Source: an uncultured Christensenella sp. (GTDB taxonomy: Bacteria; Bacillota; Clostridia; Christensenellales; Borkfalkiaceae). Taken from it: a stretch of 46,517 nt of DNA. Positions 22,354 through 29,643 of the stretch are shown here, one piece after another. How positions within the stretch are numbered: the first letter of the stretch is position 1; each line of letters opens with the position of its first letter. The stretch spans positions 1 through 46,517 of the forward strand of contig CAJTRW010000015.1 in the NCBI GenBank assembly GCA_910578765.1, in the 5' to 3' direction. The translations under genes were made by a program, and so were the position numbers. The notes under the pieces were generated by a model. The model was not told where the DNA came from, ran no database searches, and saw only the letters and a list, made by a program, of their open reading frames with translations.

Positions 22354-22942
22354 CAAGAAAGATTATCGCGGCGGGTGCCTCATTCTTACCGTCGCCGCTC
22401 TTTGCTTCATCTGCCAGATCGTATTCCTGACGTTGAAGCTCTGCGGCGCGGTCGCGTGGCACTGGGCACTCGTGCTTCTTCCGATCATGATAATCGTCGG
22501 GCTTCCGCTCCTGCTTATAATTCTTTATGTTTTCCTGCGGCTTCCGTCGGAAATCGTGCGGAATTACCAAAGAAAGAAGCGCGTCGATGCGGAAGCGGCT
22601 AAATACGGAATGGAGCGTCAGCCCGGAGAATCGACGGGCGAGCTCAAAAAGCGAATTATAACCCGCAACATGATCAGCGGCGACTATTCCCGCAAAGATC
22701 TCAAGGAAACGATTATGAACCGCTTTCCCGACGTTGCAAGCTGTCAGTTCTTTATCAACAACAGCCCGCAAAACCCGACGATCGTCATCTCCGTGAAGAA
22801 AGTCGACGACTTCTCGGGCAGCGGCGTTAAGTTCCAAAAGTTCACGGACGCGGAACTTGCCGAAATATTCACGGTGGCGGCTCCGTACATACCTGAAAAA
22901 TACCGCATTACAATCAAAAACAAGGAGATCGAAGAAAAATGA
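22346..22942 (+). CDS. Membrane-anchored phage protein, unknown
   Basis: 198 aa from ATG 22346 (GGAGG upstream; GTG 22337 is a weaker alternative). Two transmembrane helices lie near the N-terminus (about 11-33 and 39-63), followed by a basic turn (RNYQRKKR) and a soluble C-terminal domain of about 115 residues. The topology suggests a small inner-membrane protein with a cytoplasmic tail. Its presence in the middle of the methylation operon, directly before metK, is unexplained. Confidence 0.75.
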   Translation: MSNKKDYRGGCLILTVAALCFICQIVFLTLKLCGAVAWHWALVLLPIMIIVGLPLLLIILYVFLRLPSEIVRNYQRKKRVDAEAAKYGMERQPGESTGELKKRIITRNMISGDYSRKDLKETIMNRFPDVASCQFFINNSPQNPTIVISVKKVDDFSGSGVKFQKFTDAELAEIFTVAAPYIPEKYRITIKNKEIEEK

Positions 22943-23985
22943 GACTTTTCAGCACCGAACAAGTAAGCAAATACCACCCCGACAAATACGCCGACCAAAT
23001 AAGCGACGCCATTTTGGACGCCTGTCTGGAAAACGATGAAAACAGCCGCGTCGCCTGCGAAACGCTCGTGAAGGACGACGTTATCATTCTCGCGGGGGAA
23101 ATCACAAGCGGCGCAGGCGTCGATTATAGAGAGATCGCCCGCAACGTCGCCCAAAAGCTCGGGTACCCCGTCAACAGGATCGAGACATTCATCAGAACGC
23201 AGTCGCCCGAAATCGCCGCAGGCGTCGGACGCGGCAAAGATCAGGGCGCCGGGGATCAGGGCATAATGTACGGCTACGCTTGCAACCAAACCGCGAGCGG
23301 GCTCCCGTTCGGCTTCGATCTCGTGAATCAAATCATCGAAGCAATCGAGAAAGACGTCGGAACGCCTTCCGCGCTCTTGCTGGGCGACGCCAAGTGTCAG
23401 GTTACGGTCGATCTCGACGAACCCGCCACTATGCAGAGCGTGAAGAAGATCCTCGTCAGCGCCTGCCATAAGCCCGAACGCGGGCAGAAACGGATCCGCG
23501 CATACATAAACGCAAAGCTCGACGCTCTGGGCGTTCCCGCTTCCGTGGAGAGAATTATCAACCCCGCAGGCGCGTGGACTATCGGCGGCCCGTTTGCAGA
23601 CGCGGGGCTGACGGGCAGAAAAATCGTATGCGACCAGTACGGCGGCTTCTGCCCCGTGGGCGGCGGAGCGTTCTCCGGCAAGGATCCGTCAAAGGTCGAC
23701 CGTTCGGGCGCGTATATGGCGCGTAAAATCGCCAGAAGCCTGCAACTCACGCACGGGCTCAAATGGTGCGAGGTTCAGCTCGGTTATGCAATCGGCAGAG
23801 CCGAACCCGTGAGCGTCTCCGTCAACAGCGACCTGTCGCCCGAAATCAATGCCAAACTGACGAAGATCGTGCTCGGTGACTACGATCTTACACCCGCGGG
23901 GATCATCGCAAACCTCGACCTTTTGAATGTCAAATACGAGAAAATCGCCGAAGGGTGCCATTACAGGCTCGGAGGCGGCGTATGA
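22939..23985 (+). CDS. metK: S-adenosylmethionine synthetase, phage-encoded
   Basis: 348 aa, shorter than the usual ~390. It makes SAM from methionine and ATP. Key motifs are HPDKYADQ (13-20), GAGDQGIMYGYA (103-114) and GGGAFSGKDPSKVDRSGAY (241-259), so the active site looks complete. The N-terminal HPDK is followed by YAD instead of the common ICD. It is coupled by ATGA overlaps between the membrane protein and the second ParB-methyltransferase. In this operon with four methyltransferases it most likely raises SAM supply during phage growth. Host genomes usually carry their own metK elsewhere. Confidence 0.94.
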   Translation: MRLFSTEQVSKYHPDKYADQISDAILDACLENDENSRVACETLVKDDVIILAGEITSGAGVDYREIARNVAQKLGYPVNRIETFIRTQSPEIAAGVGRGKDQGAGDQGIMYGYACNQTASGLPFGFDLVNQIIEAIEKDVGTPSALLLGDAKCQVTVDLDEPATMQSVKKILVSACHKPERGQKRIRAYINAKLDALGVPASVERIINPAGAWTIGGPFADAGLTGRKIVCDQYGGFCPVGGGAFSGKDPSKVDRSGAYMARKIARSLQLTHGLKWCEVQLGYAIGRAEPVSVSVNSDLSPEINAKLTKIVLGDYDLTPAGIIANLDLLNVKYEKIAEGCHYRLGGGV

Positions 23986-25325
23986 GCGGGAAGAAAACAG
24001 TCAAACCGAAAGCGCAGGCGGCGGGCATTCCCGTCTACTGCGCTCACGATGCAATCGTCAGGGCGGCGGATCTCATTCCGAACCCGAAAAACCCGAACAA
24101 GCACCCGCAGGCACAAATCGAAGCTCTGGGCGCCATTATACGCGGCAGCGGCTGGCGCAACCCTATCACGGTCAGCACTCGCTCGGGGCTCGTTGTGAAA
24201 GGACACGGGCGGCTTCTGGCGGCTCAGCTCGAAGAACTTGACGAAGTTCCCGTCGATTATCAAGACTACGAGTCGGAGGCGGCGGAACTTGCGGATCTGA
24301 CGGCAGACAACCGCATCGCCGAGCTTGCCGAAACCGACAACAAAATGCTCATCGAAATTTTCGGAACGATTGACGCCTCCGACTTAGACTTCGGGCTGTC
24401 GGGCTACTCAAAAGACGAATATGCGGAAATAGCCGCGTCCTTAAACGAAACGCTTGCCGCAACCGAAACCGAGGAAGATCTCGACGACGTTCCCGAAACT
24501 CCCGATGCACCCGTTACGCAATACGGCGACATCTGGATCCTCGGCGGGCGTCATCGTGTTATGTGCGGAAATTCAACCGTCCCCGAAGATCGCGAAAAAC
24601 TGCTCGACGGCGCCGCTCCGCAAACTCTTTTGACGGATCCGCCGTACTGCTCGGGCGGCTTTCAGGAAACGGGCAAAAGCACGGGAAGCATCGGAACAAT
24701 GCGCGCCGACGGCGGCCCGCTTCCGAAAATCGCGAACGACATCCTTTCCACGCGCGGCTATCAGAACCTTATCGCCAAAGCTCTCGCCGATATTCCGTGC
24801 CAATACGCTTATGTTTTTACTGACTGGCGAATGTGGGTGTATTTGTTTGACCTTATCGAAGGCGCAGGCTTCGGCGTAAAGTCGATGATCGTCTGGGACA
24901 AAGGAACGCCGGGAATGGGCGTCGGCTGGCGATCCCAGCACGAGCTCATTATTTTCGGCAATCGAAGCAAGACGAAGTTCGACAATCACAAAGGTTACGG
25001 AAACGTGATAAAATGCTCGCGATCGGGAAACGAACTGCACCCCACGCAAAAGCCCGAGGAAGTTTTCGAGATCATTCTCGACAATATGGAATGGGCGGCG
25101 GGCGTGTATGATCCCTTCGGAGGAAGCGGGACGGCGCTTGTCGCCGCCGAAGCGAAAGGTCAGCAGGCGTTCGTGATGGAATTGACGCCGCAATATACCG
25201 ACGTCGAAGTAAAACGCTGGCACCGCATAACGGGAAGCCGCGACGTCAAACTCATCCGCGACGGCAGGGAAGTCGCACCCGAGAAATACGAGAGAATTTT
25301 CGAGAAAATAGACAGTAACGATTAA
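23982..25325 (+). CDS. ParB-domain / beta-class DNA methyltransferase 2
   Basis: 447 aa from ATG 23982 (GGAGG, ATGA overlap with metK). The ParB-like domain (about 17-117) has NPKNPNKHP and GHGRLLAAQ (74-82), nearly the same as in the gene at 16187. The methyltransferase half has DPPY (219-222) before FGGSGTA (379-385), as in beta-class adenine enzymes. The catalytic half differs strongly from the paralogue (DPPY versus DPPW), so the two probably recognise different sites. Last gene of the methylation operon before the late activator. Confidence 0.92.
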   Translation: MSGKKTVKPKAQAAGIPVYCAHDAIVRAADLIPNPKNPNKHPQAQIEALGAIIRGSGWRNPITVSTRSGLVVKGHGRLLAAQLEELDEVPVDYQDYESEAAELADLTADNRIAELAETDNKMLIEIFGTIDASDLDFGLSGYSKDEYAEIAASLNETLAATETEEDLDDVPETPDAPVTQYGDIWILGGRHRVMCGNSTVPEDREKLLDGAAPQTLLTDPPYCSGGFQETGKSTGSIGTMRADGGPLPKIANDILSTRGYQNLIAKALADIPCQYAYVFTDWRMWVYLFDLIEGAGFGVKSMIVWDKGTPGMGVGWRSQHELIIFGNRSKTKFDNHKGYGNVIKCSRSGNELHPTQKPEEVFEIILDNMEWAAGVYDPFGGSGTALVAAEAKGQQAFVMELTPQYTDVEVKRWHRITGSRDVKLIRDGREVAPEKYERIFEKIDSND

Positions 25326-25335
25326 GGAGGCGGCT

Positions 25336-25803
25336 ATGAAGAAAACACAAGCGATCAAAGAAAGATTAAACGCGCACAGGGAAATGCTCGAAAAACTTGC
25401 CACTTTGAAGCAGGAGCTCGAATATGCGGCGGATGCATACGGAAGCCCGCGCGCTATTGATTATTCGGGAATGCCACACGGAAGCGGCGACGGAACGAGC
25501 GAAACGGAGCGCGTCGTGCTGAGAAAGGTCGCTCTCGAAGAACGAGTAAAACAAAAGGAAAACGAAATCGCCGCCGACTGGGCTGAGCTGGAGCCCTTCG
25601 TCGAACGCCTTGCCCCCTCCGAAACGCTCGTGATCAATCTCCGCTATTACTACGGCGCCGAATGGCGCGAAATCTGCCAAAGAATTTACGGCAAACACGA
25701 CGACTATGAGCTCGAAGCCGACCAATACATGGACAAAATGTTCAGAACCCACGGGCGCGCTCTACTCAACCTTGCCGAATTATACACCCACAAAACCGCG
25801 TAA
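25336..25803 (+). CDS. ArpU/DUF1492-like late gene activator
   Basis: 155 aa, AAGGAGG upstream. The N-terminal half is a coiled coil (about 1-35 and 58-80). The C-terminal half (AELEPFVERLAPSETLVINLRYYYGAEWREICQRIYG) has the sigma-region-4-like helix-turn-helix typical of ArpU/RinA-type phage regulators that switch on the late genes. It is the last early gene and lies 58 bases before a set of AGTAAA repeats and the late promoter, its likely target. Confidence 0.78.
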   Translation: MKKTQAIKERLNAHREMLEKLATLKQELEYAADAYGSPRAIDYSGMPHGSGDGTSETERVVLRKVALEERVKQKENEIAADWAELEPFVERLAPSETLVINLRYYYGAEWREICQRIYGKHDDYELEADQYMDKMFRTHGRALLNLAELYTHKTA

Positions 25804-25859
25804 ATGCCGAAATTCCGCCCGACTTCCGTCGGAAATCTGCGGAAATCTGAAAAAAGGTC

Positions 25860-25920
25860 AGTAAAACGCAGTAAAAAGAAGTAAATCACATTGAAACGCA
25901 GTAAACGGGTGTGTTATAGT
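25860..25920 (+). promoter_or_regulatory. Late promoter with helically phased AGTAAA repeats
   Basis: AGTAAA begins at 25860, 25870, 25880 and 25900, exactly 10-base steps. The missing slot (25890) holds the -35 box TTGAAA (25891-25896). After an 18-base spacer comes TATAGT (25915-25920). The phasing puts all repeats on one face of the DNA, as expected for an activator binding as an array next to RNA polymerase. Confidence 0.75.
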
Positions 25921-25930
25921 GTATGCTGTC

Positions 25931-25960
25931 AAAGAACCGCAACGGGGAAACTCGTCGCGG
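25931..25960 (+). terminator. Terminator-like hairpin right after the late promoter
   Basis: An imperfect stem (AAAGaaCCGCaACG with CGTcGCGGcTTT) is followed by TTCTTTTT (to 25960). It begins about 5 bases after the predicted transcription start. It could pause or end transcription unless overridden, much as lambda Q acts at PR'. A second perfect hairpin, TCCCGCT/AGCGGGA (25980-25998), follows without a T-tract. Confidence 0.55.
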
Positions 25961-26060
25961 CTTTCTTTTTACGGAAAGATCCCGCTATCGGAGCGGGACG
26001 GCGGGCGGCGGCTATTTATGGTCGCCGCTTCCAATTATCAACAGGGCTTCGGAGGCGGCT

Positions 26061-26660
26061 ATGGAATTAAACATCAGCATCCCCGGACTGGACGGCGTTC
26101 TTTCCAAAGCAAAAAAAACGCAGAGCGACATCCAGAAAGCCGTCAGTCAAACCGTCAAAGACTGCAAAGCCCGCGCTCCCGCGCAGGTAACCAAAGCAGT
26201 TACAGCCGTCTATGCGATTAAATCAAGCGAAGTGACGGCGGCGGGTAAGGCAGCCAAAGGCGGTGCGAAAACAGTCGGGGAGATCAAGATCAAGGGCGTG
26301 AGTATGGAAAACATACAGCTCGTATATCGCGGTCGCCTTCTTACGCCTACACACTTCTCTATGACGCCCCGAACGCGACCGGCGGGCGGTAAGAAATACA
26401 CGGTCAAAGCCGCCATATACAAGGGCAAAAAGAAAGCTCTCGGCAGTTCCGTTTTCCTTGCCCCCTCGGGGGCTCTGGGCACGACGGAGATCCCGTTCAA
26501 AAGGACGACGGACGCGCGCCTTCCTATTGACGCGATCCGCACGGTAAGCATACCGCAGACGATCGGCAATGAGAAGGTCGCCGCCGATATAAAGGTCAGG
26601 CTCAACGATCTGCTGTTAAAACGCTTACAGCATAACATTGACCGATACGCAAAAAAATAG
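26061..26660 (+). CDS. GPZ-like minor tail protein
   Basis: 199 aa from ATG 26061 (GGAGG upstream; the longer open frame from 25923 starts inside the promoter region). The pattern KKTQSDIQKAVSQTVKDCKARAPAQV, AVYAIKSSEV, LTPTHFSMTPRTRPAGG, SSVFLAPSG and RLPIDAIRTVSIPQTI follows the lambda gpZ family, which acts in tail completion. It is out of its usual place: first late gene, before the terminase, not in the tail module. Confidence 0.7.
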   Translation: MELNISIPGLDGVLSKAKKTQSDIQKAVSQTVKDCKARAPAQVTKAVTAVYAIKSSEVTAAGKAAKGGAKTVGEIKIKGVSMENIQLVYRGRLLTPTHFSMTPRTRPAGGKKYTVKAAIYKGKKKALGSSVFLAPSGALGTTEIPFKRTTDARLPIDAIRTVSIPQTIGNEKVAADIKVRLNDLLLKRLQHNIDRYAKK

Positions 26661-26898
26661 CCCACCCCTATGCGCCGACGTTGCTCAACTGCGGCGCCCC
26701 CTTATCTTGTTATTATCGGCAGTACCTCAGAGAAAAAAGCAAAGCCGCTAAGGCACGGAGCGCGTCAGCGAGCGCCCACAAAGTTTCCAGCAGGTACTGT
26801 CGGTAATATTTTACTCTTGCGGTGCTCGCGAGCCCAGAACTCGCATAGTCCCGGAGAATTTTTTACAATCGTTTCGTTACGCAAAAAAGGAGGTAATC
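26661..26898. other. Non-coding dyad-rich gap, cos site candidate
   Basis: No convincing gene lies in these 238 bases. There is a 26-bp dyad at 26672-26697 (20 symmetric positions, arms GCGCCG/CGGCGC and GTTG/CAAC) and a long inverted repeat at 26712-26727 / 26792-26807 (14 of 16). Similar words GCGAGCGCCCA and GCGAGCCCAGA occur in the loop and downstream. The place directly before a Nu1-like small terminase gene is where lambda has cos. The repeats could also fold into a structured RNA. Confidence 0.45.
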
Positions 26899-27486
26899 AT
26901 GGCAACACAGCCCTCGCAACCGAAGCGGACAATGGTCGAAGCGGCAATGGTCGCGAAGCTGTTCAATTTGACGGTTCGGCGCATTCAGCAACTCACGCAG
27001 GACGGGATTCTGACGACCGAGCTCGTCGATAAAAAACGCCGCTACGATCTACTTCTGACGGTTCAAAAATACATTGCTTATCTGCAGGAAAAGGTCGCCA
27101 AAAAAGGCGAAAGCAAGGCAGACGCCGAAAACGAGAGCCGCAAAATCAAAGCCGACGCCGACTATCGCGCTACGAAGGCAGAGCTCGCCGATATGGAACT
27201 CAAAGAACTCCGCGGCGAGATGCATCGCAGCGAGGACGTCGAAGCTATGACGACGGATCTCGTGTTTACCATCCGCAGCATGATGCTCGCGCTTCCCGGT
27301 CGGCTCGCGATCGACCTCGCAAAAATCACAAAGCCCGCGGAAATATCTGAAAGGATCAAGCAGGAAGTTTATGCGATCCTGCTGGAGCTCTCGAACTACA
27401 AGTACGACGCCGCCGCGTATAAGAAGCGCGTCCGCGACCGTCAGGGCTGGAGCGAACTCCTGAAAGATGACGACGACACAGGCTGA
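26899..27486 (+). CDS. Terminase small subunit (Nu1-like)
   Basis: 195 aa, AAGGAGG upstream. The N-terminal helix-turn-helix (VEAAMVAKLFNLTVRRIQQLTQDGIL) resembles lambda Nu1. A long Glu/Lys/Ala coiled coil (about 60-120) and a helical C-terminus follow. It recognises phage DNA at the packaging site and recruits the large subunit, whose gene overlaps it by 20 bases. Together with a GpA-type large subunit this predicts cos packaging. Confidence 0.85.
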   Translation: MATQPSQPKRTMVEAAMVAKLFNLTVRRIQQLTQDGILTTELVDKKRRYDLLLTVQKYIAYLQEKVAKKGESKADAENESRKIKADADYRATKAELADMELKELRGEMHRSEDVEAMTTDLVFTIRSMMLALPGRLAIDLAKITKPAEISERIKQEVYAILLELSNYKYDAAAYKKRVRDRQGWSELLKDDDDTG

Positions 27487-29362
27487 GGCGCGTCTCAATA
27501 AAGCGATCGCGCCCGCCGTCCGTAATTTTGCACCGCCTGACGACCTAACCGTTTCACAATGGGCAGACCGACACCGTCGGCTATCGCCCGAAACTTCAGC
27601 CGAGGCTGGCCCGTGGAGAACCGCACGGACGCCATACCTCAAAGAGCCGATGGATGCGTTCAACGATCCGAAAGTTACGAACATAGTCATGGTCGCGGCT
27701 TCGCAGGTCGGCAAATCTGAATTTTTGCTAAACTGCATCGGTTACGTCATCGATCAAGATCCAGCGTCCGCCATGTATATACAGCCGACGCTGGACGATG
27801 CCCGAAAATTCTCACGTCATAGAATCGCGCCGATGATTCGAGACAGCAAACCGTTACGGTCGAAAGTTTCGGACGTTAAAACGAGAGACAGCGGCAACAC
27901 GCTCCTGCAGAAAGCGTTCCCCGGTGGTATGCTTACGCTTACCGGCTCGAACACCGCGTCCGCACTTGCGTCGACGCCTGTTCGTTACATATTCGGCGAT
28001 GAACGAGACCGCTGGGCTTTAAGCGCGGGCACGGAAGGCGATCCGTGGGAACTTGCCAAAGCCCGCCAGACCACATTCTACAACAAGAAAGCCGTCGAAG
28101 TTTCGACGCCAACGATCAAAGGAAGCAGCAATATCGAAGCGGCGTATGAACGCGGCACCCAAGAGCGCTGGTGCATAAAATGCCCCCATTGCGGAGAGTG
28201 GCACGACATAATTTTCGATAATATCAGATTTTTACCCGAAGAGAAAAAAATCGGCAATAAAATCACATACACGGTTAGCTCGATATTCTGGGTGTGCCCT
28301 TCGTGCGGGGCTATAAGCACCGAGGACGAAGTCCGCAATCAGCCCGCGAAATGGATCGCGCAAAACCCCGATGCATACAAGAAAGGCATCCGCTCGTTCT
28401 GGTTGAATGCTTTTTCGTCGCCGTGGGTAACGTGGGAGACTATCGTGCTTCGCTTTCTCGAGGCTCGCAACGATCCCGAAAAGCTGAAAGTTGTTTATAA
28501 CACACTACTCGGTAAGCTCTGGGAAGAACGCGGCGAAATCGAGAACGAGGACGAAGTGATGGCGCGGCGCGAAGAATACAAAGCCGAACTGCCCGACGGT
28601 GTGCTCGCGCTCACTTGCGGCGTCGATACGCAGGACAATCGTCTCGAATACGAAGTTGTCGGTTACGGGCACTATGGCGAGGACTGGGGCATTACGAAGG
28701 GCGTTATTATGGGGCGCCCCGACAATGAGGAAGTCTGGGAACGGCTGGACGATGTTGTCGATCACGTCTATCGTTTTGCAAACGGTAAAGGACTCCGAAT
28801 CAGCTGCACCTTCGTCGATTCAGGCGGGCACTATACACAGGAAGTCTATGCGGCTTGCCGCAAACGTCTCGCGAAGCACGTCTTTGCTATAAAAGGCAAA
28901 GGCGGGCCCGATATTCCGTATGTCGGGATCCCGTCGCGCGTTCCGTTGAAAGACAACAAAAAGATCTTTTGCTGGCTCTATACGCTCGGCGTCGACGCGG
29001 GCAAAGCAAAGATTATGAAGAAGCTGACGACGCAAACGCCGGGACGGAACTATTCGCACTTTCCGCTCGGCGATCGCGGATACGATTCGACTTACTTCTC
29101 AGGGCTTCTATCGGAGCGGCTCGTTCTGACGCGCACACGCCGCGGCAATCAATGGGTATGGGAAAAGATCCCCGGACACGAACGCAACGAACCGCTCGAC
29201 TGTCGCAACTATGCGAACGCGGCGTTCAGGCTCGCCAATCCGGATTTGACCGCGATCGAGAACCGTCTGAAAGGCATCCAAGAAAAACCCGCCGCGCCTG
29301 CGGCAAAAAAGAAACCCGCACATCCGAAAAATAAACATCTCGGAAGCGGCGACGACTGGTAA
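27467..29362 (+). CDS. Terminase large subunit (GpA family)
   Basis: 631 aa. The ATPase half has a Walker-A-like AASQVGKSEF (77-86) and YIFGDERDRW (about 174-183). A zinc-ribbon insert (CIKCPHCGEW, WVCPSCGA) precedes the nuclease half (LTCGVDTQDNRLEYE, RISCTFVDSGGHYT, LDCRNYANAAFRLAN). This is the GpA layout of lambda, unlike the terminases of most P2-like phages. It cuts and pumps DNA into the prohead. The tail is Lys/Pro-rich. Confidence 0.93.
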   Translation: MTTTQAEARLNKAIAPAVRNFAPPDDLTVSQWADRHRRLSPETSAEAGPWRTARTPYLKEPMDAFNDPKVTNIVMVAASQVGKSEFLLNCIGYVIDQDPASAMYIQPTLDDARKFSRHRIAPMIRDSKPLRSKVSDVKTRDSGNTLLQKAFPGGMLTLTGSNTASALASTPVRYIFGDERDRWALSAGTEGDPWELAKARQTTFYNKKAVEVSTPTIKGSSNIEAAYERGTQERWCIKCPHCGEWHDIIFDNIRFLPEEKKIGNKITYTVSSIFWVCPSCGAISTEDEVRNQPAKWIAQNPDAYKKGIRSFWLNAFSSPWVTWETIVLRFLEARNDPEKLKVVYNTLLGKLWEERGEIENEDEVMARREEYKAELPDGVLALTCGVDTQDNRLEYEVVGYGHYGEDWGITKGVIMGRPDNEEVWERLDDVVDHVYRFANGKGLRISCTFVDSGGHYTQEVYAACRKRLAKHVFAIKGKGGPDIPYVGIPSRVPLKDNKKIFCWLYTLGVDAGKAKIMKKLTTQTPGRNYSHFPLGDRGYDSTYFSGLLSERLVLTRTRRGNQWVWEKIPGHERNEPLDCRNYANAAFRLANPDLTAIENRLKGIQEKPAAPAAKKKPAHPKNKHLGSGDDW

Positions 29363-29373
29363 AAGGAGGCAGT

Positions 29374-29634
29374 ATGAATAAAGCCGAAATTGAAAAAAAG
29401 ATCACGGAAAAGCGTGAGCGACTGGCTTGCTATCTTGCCCGCGAAAAGGAAATGCTCTGCGGCGGAGTCCAAAGCTACGGCGTCGGAACGCGTAACCTTG
29501 CGCGGTACAACACCGACCTGAGCACGGTCAGGAAAGCAATCAAAGAGCTCGAGGACGAAATCAAAGAGCTCGAAGCGATGATCACAAAACAAAAGCCCCG
29601 CCGAGCGGTCGGCGTGGTTCCGCGGGACTGGTAA
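29374..29634 (+). CDS. gpW/DUF6148-like head-tail joining protein
   Basis: 86 aa, AAGGAGG upstream. Two helices (KKITEKRERLACYLAREKEML; LSTVRKAIKELEDEIKELEAM) flank the beta-turn QSYGVGTRNLARYN. This matches the small gpW-like proteins located between terminase and portal genes that close the head after packaging. Confidence 0.75.
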   Translation: MNKAEIEKKITEKRERLACYLAREKEMLCGGVQSYGVGTRNLARYNTDLSTVRKAIKELEDEIKELEAMITKQKPRRAVGVVPRDW

Positions 29635-29643
29635 GGAGACGAT

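Noticed and set aside
25980..25998. Perfect 7-bp hairpin taken at first for a terminator
   Set aside because: It is followed by GC-rich sequence, not T; kept only as a leader hairpin note.
26670..27032. 120-codon plus-strand frame in the gap before the small terminase gene
   Set aside because: It runs deep into the terminase gene in another frame, has no ribosome-binding site and low-complexity composition.
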